Of a stretch of DNA of 64,000 nucleotides, positions 17,987-26,287 are shown piece by piece. The number at the start of each line of letters is the position of its first letter. Within the stretch, counting starts at the first letter, position 1. A program made the translations under genes and the position numbers. The notes beneath the pieces are model-generated. The model had not been told where the DNA came from, searched no databases, and was given only the letters and a program-made list of their open reading frames with translations. This DNA is from an uncultured Bacteroidales bacterium (GTDB lineage: Bacteria; Bacteroidota; Bacteroidia; Bacteroidales; Muribaculaceae): the NCBI GenBank assembly GCA_947176235.1, contig CAMWPM010000005.1:20312-84311 (forward strand). Reading direction: 5' to 3'.

Positions 17987-20098
17987 ATGAACAAATATAT
18001 TGCGACAGCTATGACAGCAGCTGCAATGACAGCTTTGGCGTCGTGCGGGGGAGCGTCGACCGAGTCGACCGACCTGACGATGATTGATAAGCCCGATTTT
18101 ACCTCGGTGGACCGTGTGTTTGGCGTTGAGGCTCTCGAAGCTCTCGGACGTGTCACCGAACCGCAGGTGTCGCCCGACGGCAAGAAGGTGCTCTACGGTA
18201 TCTCGTACGAGAGCGTGGACGAAAATCGTTCCAACCGCGATCTCTATGTGATAAATATCGACGGCACAGATCCCGTCCGCATCACCAGCACCCCCTCAAG
18301 CGAGAACAATGCATGCTGGCTCGACGAGGGCAAGCGAATAGCTTACCTTTCGGGTGGACAGCTCTGGATCATGAACGCCGACGGCACAGCCGCCCAGCAG
18401 ATCGGCAATATCGAGGGAGGCATCGACGGATTCCGGATCTCCCCCGACGGACTCCACGTAGTGATGATAAAGCAGGTGAAGTATGGCCGGACGGCTCAGG
18501 AGATTTACCCTGATCTGCCCAAGGCTACGGGGCGTGTGATCGACGATCTCATGTACAAGCACTGGGATGAATGGGTCACCACCGTTCCGCATCCCTTCGT
18601 GGCGGACATCGATGGCAATGAACTCATCAATATCCGTGACATAATGCAGGATGAGCCTTACGAGGCTCCCATGAAGCCGTTCGGCGGCATCGAGTCGCTT
18701 GCGTGGGCGCCTGACTCGAAGAGTCTGGTCTACGTGTCGCGCAAGAAGACCGGCATGGAATACGCGCTCTCCACCAACAGTGATCTCTACCGCTACGACC
18801 TCGCCACCGGAAAGACGGATAATCTAACCGAGGGAATGATGGGCTATGACACTGCCCCCGTATTCTCCCCCGACGGCACCAAGCTGGCATGGCTCAGCAT
18901 GGAGCATGACGGATACGAGAGTGACAAAAACCGAATTTTTGTCCTTGATCTCGCTACGGGAGAAAAGACTGACCTTACAGCCGACTGGGACTATACGGTC
19001 GACGCCATAGCATGGCATCCTTCCTGTAAGTCGCTTTTCTTCCTCGCTCCACTCGGGGGTGTGATTCCCGTGTTCAGTATCGACGTCGAGAGCCATGAAG
19101 TGAAAGTGGTGGCAGAAGCTCAGGCTGACTATGCAGACCTCTCCGTGGCTCCTGACGGCACACTCGTCACCATGTGCCACTCGATGATCGCCCCCAACGA
19201 CATTTATTCCATCAGTCCCGCTGGCGAGCAGAAACGACTGACCGACGTTAACGCCGACGTGCTTTCGCAGGTCGATATGCCCAAAGTGGAGAAGCGCATG
19301 GTAAAGACCACTGACGGCAAGGAGATGACGACATGGGTGATCTATCCTCCTCACTTCGATCCCGCCAAGACCTATCCTGCCATTCTTTACTGTCAGGGTG
19401 GTCCTCAGCAGGCTGTAAGCCAGTTCTGGAGCTATCGCTGGAATTTCGCACTCATGGCTTCGCAGGGTTATATTGTAATTGCCCCCAACCGTCGCGGTCT
19501 TCCCGGCTTCGGAACGGAATGGAATGCCCAGATCTCGGGAGACTATCCCGGACAGAACATGCGTGACTATCTTAGCGCTGTCGACGACATGAAGCGCGAG
19601 AGTTATGTCGATGCCGATCATATTGGTGCAGTAGGCGCAAGCTATGGCGGATTCTCCGTCTACTGGCTTGCAGGACACCATGACGGGCGCTTCGCAGCGT
19701 TTATCGCCCACGCAGGAATCTTCAACACCGAGGCACAGTATCTTGAGACGGAAGAGATGTGGTTTGCCAACTGGGACCTCGGCGGTCCCTTCTGGGACAA
19801 AGACAACGCTGTAGCTCAGCGTTCGTTTGCACTTTCTCCCCACCGTGCAGTGGACAAGTGGGACACTCCCATCATGATCACTCACGGCGAATACGATTTC
19901 CGCATCCTGTCGTCACAGGGTGAAATGGCGTTTAACGCAGCCCGTCTGCGTGGCGTTCCTGCCGAGATGGTGATCTTCCCCGATGAAAATCATTGGATAT
20001 TAAAGCCCCAGAATGCAGTGATGTGGCAGCGACTCTTCTTCCGCTGGCTTGACCGCTGGCTTAAGACCGACGCCACGACTGCCGAAACTTCAAAATGA
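17987..20098 (+). CDS. S9 family peptidase (prolyl oligopeptidase-like) lipoprotein
   Basis: I use the ATG at 17987 because it gives a lipoprotein signal (MNKYIATAMTAAAMTALASC, then GGAS); an upstream in-frame start would overlap the previous gene. The 703-residue product has an N-terminal beta-propeller built of WD/PD40-like repeats (SPDGKKVLYGIS, SPDGLHVVMIK, SPDGTKLAWLS; about 45-450) and a C-terminal alpha/beta-hydrolase domain. The catalytic Ser552 is in GASYGGFS, with Asp in HGEYDFR and His in DENHW. Family members cut dipeptides or oligopeptides, often after proline. It follows the M3 peptidase and shares an ATGA overlap with the ABC-F gene. Confidence 0.92.
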   Translation: MNKYIATAMTAAAMTALASCGGASTESTDLTMIDKPDFTSVDRVFGVEALEALGRVTEPQVSPDGKKVLYGISYESVDENRSNRDLYVINIDGTDPVRITSTPSSENNACWLDEGKRIAYLSGGQLWIMNADGTAAQQIGNIEGGIDGFRISPDGLHVVMIKQVKYGRTAQEIYPDLPKATGRVIDDLMYKHWDEWVTTVPHPFVADIDGNELINIRDIMQDEPYEAPMKPFGGIESLAWAPDSKSLVYVSRKKTGMEYALSTNSDLYRYDLATGKTDNLTEGMMGYDTAPVFSPDGTKLAWLSMEHDGYESDKNRIFVLDLATGEKTDLTADWDYTVDAIAWHPSCKSLFFLAPLGGVIPVFSIDVESHEVKVVAEAQADYADLSVAPDGTLVTMCHSMIAPNDIYSISPAGEQKRLTDVNADVLSQVDMPKVEKRMVKTTDGKEMTTWVIYPPHFDPAKTYPAILYCQGGPQQAVSQFWSYRWNFALMASQGYIVIAPNRRGLPGFGTEWNAQISGDYPGQNMRDYLSAVDDMKRESYVDADHIGAVGASYGGFSVYWLAGHHDGRFAAFIAHAGIFNTEAQYLETEEMWFANWDLGGPFWDKDNAVAQRSFALSPHRAVDKWDTPIMITHGEYDFRILSSQGEMAFNAARLRGVPAEMVIFPDENHWILKPQNAVMWQRLFFRWLDRWLKTDATTAETSK

Positions 20099-22155
20099 TC
20101 TCAATACAGAATCTTTCCGTAGAGTTCAGCGCCAAGTCGCTGTTTGACAATATCAACTATGTAATCAACCGCAAGGACCGCATAGCTCTTGTGGGTAAAA
20201 ACGGCGCGGGGAAGTCGACGATGCTCAAGATCATCGCCGGGCTTCAGCAACCGACCCACGGGTCGGTTGCCGTTCCCCCCGACGTCACCATAGCTTATCT
20301 GCCCCAACAGATGGTGCTCGATGACACGCGCTCTGTCCGTCAGGAGGTTGCGCTTGCGTTCAGCCAGTTTGACGAGATGAAATCGGAGATAGACAGGCTT
20401 AATGCAGAGCTTCTGGAACGCACTGACTATGAAAGCGGTTCCTATCAGGCTTTAATTGAGCAACTGAGTAATCTGACAGAGCATCTCGCCATGCTGGAGA
20501 CGGATAACCGTGATGCCGAGATGGAGAAAACGCTTCTCGGACTCGGATTCAAGCGTAGTGACTTTGACCGTCCCACCGCTGAGTTCAGTGGCGGATGGCG
20601 AATGCGTATTGAGCTTGCGAAACTTCTGTTACGTCGTCCTGACGTTCTGCTGCTCGACGAACCGACCAACCACCTTGACATCGAGTCGATCCAATGGCTT
20701 GAAAATTTCCTTGCCACAAAAGCCAACGTAGTCGTGCTCGTCAGTCATGACCGCGCATTTATCGATAATGTCACCACCCGAACGATCGAAATCTCCCTCG
20801 GCAAGATCTACGACTACAACGTCAACTATTCCCGCTACGTGGAATTGCGCAAGGAGAGGCTCGAACAGCAGATGCGAGCCTATCAGAACCAGCAGAAGCA
20901 GATTCAGGATACGGAGGATTTTATCGAGCGTTTCCGCTATAAAGCCACTAAGTCGGTGCAGGTGCAGAGCCGCATAAAGCAGCTTGCAAAAATCGAGCGC
21001 ATCGAGGTGGATGAGGTGGATCGCTCGCACCTATCGCTGAAATTCCCCCCCGCGCCCCGCTCCGGCGACTATCCCGTGATAGCTGACGGAGTGGCAAAGG
21101 CTTACGGTGATCATCAGGTGTTCAAGGATGTGACTTTCACATTGAAACGTGGCGAGAAGGTGGCATTTGTCGGGAAAAACGGTGAGGGAAAATCCACTCT
21201 CGTCAAGTGTATCATGAACGAGATACCGTTTGATGGTATGCTGAAAATCGGGCATAACGTCAAAATTGGATATTTCGCACAAAATCAGGCTGATCTGCTT
21301 GACGGGGAACTTACGGTGTTTGACACTATCGACCATGTGGCGGTAGGGGATATCCGCACCAAGATCCGCGATATTCTCGGCGCATTCATGTTTGGCGGAG
21401 AAGCGTCGGACAAGAAAGTGAAAGTGCTGTCGGGGGGAGAACGCTCACGCCTTGCCATGATCCGTCTGCTGCTCGAGCCCGTCAATCTGCTCATACTTGA
21501 CGAGCCAACCAATCACCTCGACATGACCACCAAAGATATTCTTAAACAGGCGATTAAAGACTTCACCGGCACTGTTATCGTAGTTAGCCATGACCGCGAA
21601 TTCCTTGACGGACTGGTAGATAAGGTTTATGAGTTTGGTGGGGGGGAAGTGAAGGAATGTCTGGGAGGAATCTACGAATTTCTGGAGAAAAAGCGCATTT
21701 CTTCGCTTAATGAACTGGAACGCAACAAAATAACATCTGTTAAAGAATCGTTAAAGTCAAATTCTGCTGTTTCGAAGGGGCAGAATGGGACCGTTTCGGA
21801 AAAGTGTGCGCCGGCTCCGGAAAGGGGTGGAAAATCGTCAGGAAAAGGTGAAATGGCGGCAGATAGCGGGATGAAAACTGCTGGTAATCAGGGAAGTGAA
21901 AAACCGCGGCTAAGCTATGCGGAGCAGCGCGAGAGGGAGAAGATGGCGCGGAGGGCGCGGAAGCGGGTGGAAGAGGCTGAGGCGGGAATTGCCCGTATCG
22001 AGCAGGAAATCAAGGCAATAGAAGACAAAATTGCCGCGGGTGACGTAGCCGGTGATAATGACATCTATGCTCAGCATCAGGCACTTACGAAGCAACTTGA
22101 GAATGCGATGAGTGTATGGGAGCTTGCAGTGATGGATGCGGAATCGTTTGATTGA
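20095..22155 (+). CDS. ABC-F family ATPase (ribosome-associated)
   Basis: A 686-residue soluble protein with two ABC domains and no membrane segments. Walker A motifs are GKNGAGKST (about 35-43) and GKNGEGKST; the signature sequences are AEFSGGWRMR and LSGGERSRLA; Walker B regions are LLLDEPTNHLD and LILDEPTNHLD. The linker between the ABC domains is rich in charged residues (about 240-310), as in ABC-F proteins that act in the ribosomal E site. The C-terminal 140 residues have a low-complexity stretch (Gly, Ser, Lys, Glu; about 545-600) and then a charged coiled coil of the Uup type. The role may be relief of ribosome stalling; antibiotic resistance is not suggested. Its ATG overlaps the S9 peptidase stop. 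Confidence 0.9.
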   Translation: MISIQNLSVEFSAKSLFDNINYVINRKDRIALVGKNGAGKSTMLKIIAGLQQPTHGSVAVPPDVTIAYLPQQMVLDDTRSVRQEVALAFSQFDEMKSEIDRLNAELLERTDYESGSYQALIEQLSNLTEHLAMLETDNRDAEMEKTLLGLGFKRSDFDRPTAEFSGGWRMRIELAKLLLRRPDVLLLDEPTNHLDIESIQWLENFLATKANVVVLVSHDRAFIDNVTTRTIEISLGKIYDYNVNYSRYVELRKERLEQQMRAYQNQQKQIQDTEDFIERFRYKATKSVQVQSRIKQLAKIERIEVDEVDRSHLSLKFPPAPRSGDYPVIADGVAKAYGDHQVFKDVTFTLKRGEKVAFVGKNGEGKSTLVKCIMNEIPFDGMLKIGHNVKIGYFAQNQADLLDGELTVFDTIDHVAVGDIRTKIRDILGAFMFGGEASDKKVKVLSGGERSRLAMIRLLLEPVNLLILDEPTNHLDMTTKDILKQAIKDFTGTVIVVSHDREFLDGLVDKVYEFGGGEVKECLGGIYEFLEKKRISSLNELERNKITSVKESLKSNSAVSKGQNGTVSEKCAPAPERGGKSSGKGEMAADSGMKTAGNQGSEKPRLSYAEQREREKMARRARKRVEEAEAGIARIEQEIKAIEDKIAAGDVAGDNDIYAQHQALTKQLENAMSVWELAVMDAESFD

Positions 22156-22252
22156 CAGTCGATTGGAAATTGTTAAATTCCGACGTAAAATATGTTAACG
22201 AGAAATCGGTGATTTATCGATACTATAATTTTTAAACCAAAACAAGAATATT

Positions 22253-22978
22253 ATGTGTAGCAAATCTATTTCATGTAACGCGGGGGAGAGACGTTTCCCT
22301 GCATTTGGCTGCTGGTGGTTGAAGAATGTGACATCGGTGATGTTGATGTTCTTGATCTCAGCCGAGGTCGCTTTAGGTCAACCGGGGAAAGGTGTCAAGA
22401 CCGGTGCTGATACTATCGCACAGACGGAGATCGATCATTCGGAACACGGTTACAATCTTTACGGGCAATTGTTCGGGACAGCGATCGGTGCGGGAGTCGG
22501 TTTTGACTCACGGTTCAGGAGCGGGGGTGTCTTAGGATATTCCGTGGGGCTTGCCTACACGAGTATTTCGTGGAGCGACGACCTGAGCTATGGCAGATCG
22601 TACAGGGATGTTGACAGTAAAGGTGTCTGTGTTCCTTTTGAGGTGAATGCAATCCTCGGTAAACGAGCCAGCAAACTTGAATTCGGACTCGGGATAACGG
22701 CGTACCTGATAAATCGAGATGAGACTACGGTGAATACGGTCGAATTGCCTTCTGACCGTCATATACTTTTCGGTTATCTGCAAACTTCCACCCATAGGAG
22801 TGTCTTCCGTCCCAACATAGTGGGCACAATAAGCGTGGGATACCGTCTGCAAAGGAAAAGCGGATTCTTCATGAAGCTGGGTCTGGCGCTTCATGTGGGA
22901 GATCTGAGGTGCTCGCCTATAGATGGTGTCGTGCTTCTACCGAATCTCTGTCTGGGGTATACGATCCCGCATTTTTAG
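22253..22978 (+). CDS. Hypothetical outer-membrane beta-barrel-like protein
   Basis: A 241-residue protein that I do not recognise. A hydrophobic segment at about residues 25-43 (VTSVMLMFLISAEVALG) followed by QPGKG looks like a signal peptide, so the true start may be a later Met. From about residue 65 the chain alternates short amphipathic strands with Gly and aromatic residues (NLYGQLFGTAIGAGVGFDSRF, VLGYSVGLAYTS, NIVGTISVGYRL, GFFMKLGLALHV) and ends NLCLGYTIPHF, with Phe at the C-terminus as in outer-membrane barrels. It stands alone after the ABC-F gene. Its role is unknown. Confidence 0.55.
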   Translation: MCSKSISCNAGERRFPAFGCWWLKNVTSVMLMFLISAEVALGQPGKGVKTGADTIAQTEIDHSEHGYNLYGQLFGTAIGAGVGFDSRFRSGGVLGYSVGLAYTSISWSDDLSYGRSYRDVDSKGVCVPFEVNAILGKRASKLEFGLGITAYLINRDETTVNTVELPSDRHILFGYLQTSTHRSVFRPNIVGTISVGYRLQRKSGFFMKLGLALHVGDLRCSPIDGVVLLPNLCLGYTIPHF

Positions 22979-23051
22979 AGCAGGATTGTCATAAAATGAC
23001 TTTCCGCGGATAATTTTCGCACAAGATTGTGATGATATGAAATTCCCATGG

Positions 23052-23082
23052 ATAAAATAGTATTATAATAGGGTAAAATATA
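23052..23082 (+). promoter_or_regulatory. Copy 1 of the shared upstream element (GH5 promoter)
   Basis: Positions 23052-23071 match the element before susC in 19 of 20 bases, with core AGTATTATAATA at 23060-23071; the AAATAT at 23077-23082 also matches. The core ends 36 bases before the -7 element at 23108. Confidence 0.5.
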
Positions 23083-23107
23083 TGTGTGGGGGAGTGGGGG
23101 ATTTGTG

Positions 23108-23115
23108 TAATTTTG
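23108..23115 (+). promoter_or_regulatory. -7 promoter element for GH5 and CE7
   Basis: TAATTTTG fits TAnnTTTG and lies 73 bases before the GH5 ATG. No clear -33 box is seen at the usual distance, which suits an activator-dependent promoter. Confidence 0.6.
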
Positions 23116-23188
23116 CAGGTGTAAACCAACCAAAAACGGACTGAAATCCGGATATAATGCACTTAAAATCTTACCTTTCAATACCATA

Positions 23189-24499
23189 ATGAAAATAAAC
23201 GGCTATCATGCGGCATTAAGTGTAGTAGTTACACTTTTATTACTTTCGGCTTGCGGTCAATCCAAAACGAAAACGGAGGCTGAAACTCCGGCTGACTTCG
23301 TAACGGTGAAGGACGGACAATTCTACATAGGCGACTCCGTGTACAAGTATGTAGGCACGAATTTCTGGTACGGAGCGATCCTTGCAAGTGAGGGGCGCGG
23401 GGGAGATAGAGCGCGTCTGGCTAAGGAACTCGATCTGCTTCAGTCGATTGGCATCGATAATCTGCGTGTTTTGGTAGGCGGAGACGGCGATGAAGGCATT
23501 CCGAGCCACATCGAGCCGGTGCTGCAGACGGCGCCCGGTGTCTATAACGATACAATCCTGGACGGTCTTGACTATCTCATGGCTGAGCTTGAACGCCGCG
23601 ACATGAAAGCAGTGCTCTTCCTCAACAATGCATGGGAGTGGAGCGGAGGCTACGGCAGCTACCTGCAGTGGGCGGGAGAGGGCAAGGCTCCTGTTCCGTC
23701 GGTGGACAGCTGGCCCGCATATATGAACTACGTGTCGCGCTTCGTGACGAATGACAGCGCGAAGGCGATGGCGCTGAATCATGTGAAAAACATCGTGAGC
23801 CGCACCAACCGCTACACCGGCAAGCCTTACAGCGAGTCACCCGCAATCATGTCGTGGCAGGTGGCTAACGAGCCGCGCGTGTTCAGCGAGGATCCGGAGG
23901 CAAAACGTGCGTTCAGCGAGTGGATCCACGAGACAGCCCGCACCATCAAAGCCATTGATCCGAATCACCTTGTGTCGACCGGAAGCGAGGGTCGCCACGG
24001 ATGCGAGCAGGACATGGATCTCTGGAACGAAATACATTCTTTCCCTGAAATCGACTACGGAATCGTGCATCTCTGGCCTTACAACTGGAGCTGGGTGCAT
24101 AAGGAGACGCTGACTGACTCAGTGGGGCAGGCGTGCGAATTCACATCCCAGTACATCCGCCCGCACTATGAGCTGATGGCAAAGATCGGGAAGCCCCTTG
24201 TGCTTGAGGAATTCGGCTATCCCCGCGACGGTTTTGTGTTCACACCGGGCAGTCCCACGACAGGCCGCGACGAGTTCTACCGTTATGTGTTCAACATGAT
24301 AGCCGAAAGCGGCATGATAGCCGGCTGCAACTTCTGGGGCTGGGGAGGATATGCCGAGCCGCAGCATGAGATGTGGGAGCGTTGGGACCCGTACGTGTGT
24401 GATCCCGCACAGGAAGAACAGGGACTTAATTCTGTGTTCGCAGCCGATTCCACCACTCTCGCAATAATCAGTGAGATGACTCAGAAGATTACCCGCTGA
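23189..24499 (+). CDS. GH5 (probably GH5_7) endo-beta-1,4-mannanase lipoprotein
   Basis: A 436-residue protein. The signal ends in the lipobox LLSAC; Cys is followed by GQSKTKTEAE without an early acidic run, which suggests the periplasmic side. The catalytic domain spans about 35-430. The acid/base is Glu228 in SWQVANEPR and the nucleophile is Glu341 in LVLEEFGYPRDG, the standard GH5 pair. The N-terminal DGQFYIGDSVYKYVGTNFWYG and the NNAWEWSGGYGSYLQWAG region match GH5_7 mannanases. It cuts internal beta-1,4-mannosyl bonds. It opens a unit with the CE7 esterase, just upstream of the susC promoter. Cellulase-like GH5 is less likely given the neighbours. Confidence 0.88.
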   Translation: MKINGYHAALSVVVTLLLLSACGQSKTKTEAETPADFVTVKDGQFYIGDSVYKYVGTNFWYGAILASEGRGGDRARLAKELDLLQSIGIDNLRVLVGGDGDEGIPSHIEPVLQTAPGVYNDTILDGLDYLMAELERRDMKAVLFLNNAWEWSGGYGSYLQWAGEGKAPVPSVDSWPAYMNYVSRFVTNDSAKAMALNHVKNIVSRTNRYTGKPYSESPAIMSWQVANEPRVFSEDPEAKRAFSEWIHETARTIKAIDPNHLVSTGSEGRHGCEQDMDLWNEIHSFPEIDYGIVHLWPYNWSWVHKETLTDSVGQACEFTSQYIRPHYELMAKIGKPLVLEEFGYPRDGFVFTPGSPTTGRDEFYRYVFNMIAESGMIAGCNFWGWGGYAEPQHEMWERWDPYVCDPAQEEQGLNSVFAADSTTLAIISEMTQKITR

Positions 24500-24531
24500 T
24501 AGAATATATCGTTTTAAATCGTTAAATATCA

Positions 24532-25803
24532 ATGAATAAACTTGGAATCGCACTCAGTGCAGCTCTTACGGTGACTGCAATGATGCCTATGACGGCGCGC
24601 GACATGAAGGTGACGGTACCTGTGGAACATGACTGGTGGTGGAATGCCCCGGAGAAGCCCTCTATGACGGTTCTTGTCACGGATACTCTGGGGACTGCTG
24701 GCAACAGCAACCTGAGGTTCACGCTTGCAACCGACCGTGAGCCATCCCGTTATCTCGCGGACTTCACACAGACGGTGAATGTGGCAGCCGGCGACACGGC
24801 ATATATCACAATCATGCCTCCGATAGCCGATCCCGGATTCTATACGGTCACGCTTTGGGACGACGGCGTGGAAGCAGCAAAGGTGAATATCGGCTACGAG
24901 CCCGAAAATGTGGTGTCATTGCCTGATTATCAGCCGGATTTCAATGAGTTCTGGGCGCAGGCGCTGCAGGAGCTTGAAGCCGTGGCTCCGGAATACAGGA
25001 TGACCGAGCTCAAGGAGAAAAGCGGGAAGAAGCGCAGGATTTATCTGTGTGAATATCTCTCGCTTGAGGGCGATACCGTAAAAGGCTATCTGGCGATGCC
25101 TGTGAAGCCGGGCAAATATCCCGCCCACATATATTATAACGGGTACGGCGCGGGGGCGTGGGAATTTGACGCGGACGGGCGCCCGGATTGGATAGAATTT
25201 CTTCAATTCGGTAGAGGTCAGGGGCTTAACACCCCTTACAACCGCTTCGGAGACTGGTTGCAGTGGAATCTTAATGATCCTGCAACTTATTACTACAAAG
25301 GAGCTTATATGGATTGTGTGAGAACGATAGATTTTATCGAACAGCTTGAAAAGACGGACAAGAACAATATCTTTGCAGAGGGAGGAAGTCAGGGAGGCGC
25401 GTTCACACTTGCCGCCGCCGCTCTCGATCCCAAGCACCGCCTGAAAGCTATCGCCCCCTACGTGCCTTTCCTGAGCGACTTCCCTGACTATTTTAAGGTG
25501 GCACACTGGCCAGGACAGACATACCTCGCTAAAGCAAAGGAGCTTGGCATGAGCGAAGATCAACTTTACCGTAACCTGAGCTATTTTGACATCAAAAATC
25601 TGGCACGCCGCATTAACATACCTGTTCTGATGGGCGTAGGATTGCAGGATCCGACATGTCCCCCGCATATCAACTTCTCATCGTTCAATCTGATTGACAG
25701 CGATAAGGAATTCGTGATCTATCCGGAGTGCGGGCATACAGTAATATATGAAGACTGGAACCCCCGTAGAGAAAATTTCTTTAAAAAATACTTAAAAGAT
25801 TAG
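24532..25803 (+). CDS. CE7-like acetyl (xylan/mannan) esterase
   Basis: A 423-residue secreted protein with a Sec signal (MNKLGIALSAALTVTAMMPMTA, about 1-22). An N-terminal beta-sandwich of about 120 residues is followed by an acetylxylan-esterase-type alpha/beta-hydrolase domain. The catalytic Ser286 is in GGSQGGA, Asp373 in GLQDPTCPP and His402 in ECGHTV, a complete CE7 triad. CE7 enzymes remove acetyl groups from small acetylated sugars. In this locus it would strip acetyl groups from glucomannan or mannan fragments, an inference from context. It lies 32 bases after GH5. Confidence 0.85.
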   Translation: MNKLGIALSAALTVTAMMPMTARDMKVTVPVEHDWWWNAPEKPSMTVLVTDTLGTAGNSNLRFTLATDREPSRYLADFTQTVNVAAGDTAYITIMPPIADPGFYTVTLWDDGVEAAKVNIGYEPENVVSLPDYQPDFNEFWAQALQELEAVAPEYRMTELKEKSGKKRRIYLCEYLSLEGDTVKGYLAMPVKPGKYPAHIYYNGYGAGAWEFDADGRPDWIEFLQFGRGQGLNTPYNRFGDWLQWNLNDPATYYYKGAYMDCVRTIDFIEQLEKTDKNNIFAEGGSQGGAFTLAAAALDPKHRLKAIAPYVPFLSDFPDYFKVAHWPGQTYLAKAKELGMSEDQLYRNLSYFDIKNLARRINIPVLMGVGLQDPTCPPHINFSSFNLIDSDKEFVIYPECGHTVIYEDWNPRRENFFKKYLKD

Positions 25804-25808
25804 TTAAA

Positions 25809-25839
25809 GATAAAAAAGTATTATAATAAATAGAAATAT
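25809..25839 (+). promoter_or_regulatory. Copy 2 of the shared upstream element (susC promoter)
   Basis: Positions 25809-25828 repeat the 20-bp element found before GH5 (one mismatch), core AGTATTATAATA at 25817-25828, with AAATAT at 25834-25839 matching as well. Here the core ends 16 bases before the -7 element, so it covers the -33 region. Confidence 0.5.
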
Positions 25840-25844
25840 CTCAC

Positions 25845-25852
25845 TACTTTTG
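25845..25852 (+). promoter_or_regulatory. -7 promoter element for the SusC operon
   Basis: TACTTTTG fits TAnnTTTG. Transcription would begin near 25860, leaving a leader of about 430 bases before the susC ATG. Confidence 0.65.
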
Positions 25853-26287
25853 CAAATGAGATTTTTAATTATGAGTATTTGAAGGACGAAATATCCTTTT
25901 TACCAATTGCAACTAATTGAAAAACAACGCGATTGAAAGAGTGGTGTTAATCCTGAGACCTAATGATTGAAAAACTTATTGTAGACCTACCGATCACTTA
26001 CGTGATAAAAATAGCGAGTCACTACTTGAATCTTGACCTTAAAACGAATAAATTTTAACATAAAAACATTCCAATCATTGTCAAAAAAGAACATCAAACA
26101 AAGCTAACCTGAAACTGAAGTCCCCGTAAGGGACCAATCTTGAAAAATCCCCACGTAACTCTCTCTCTCAACGTAGCCGGTAAAGCGACCGGATGCGCGT
26201 AACCCGCCAAGGCTATTGATCCGCCGAGGCAAACAACCTTAAAGCTAAAATAAACAAAACCAATCTATTAAACCTTAACAATTGCTA
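25853..26287 (+). promoter_or_regulatory. Long 5' leader of the SusC operon
   Basis: About 430 bases without a gene. It holds ATTGAAAAAC at 25916-25925 and again at 25966-25975, with a related ATTGAAAGA at 25932-25940. It also has three short hairpins: ATCAC/GTGAT at 25993-26006, GTCCC/GGGAC at 26120-26134 and CCGG/CCGG at 26177-26192. I do not recognise a known riboswitch. A regulatory leader is an inference from length and structure. Confidence 0.4.

Noticed and set aside
18824-19885. A 353-codon minus-strand frame inside the S9 peptidase gene
   Set aside because: Shadow of a well-supported gene with a complete catalytic triad.
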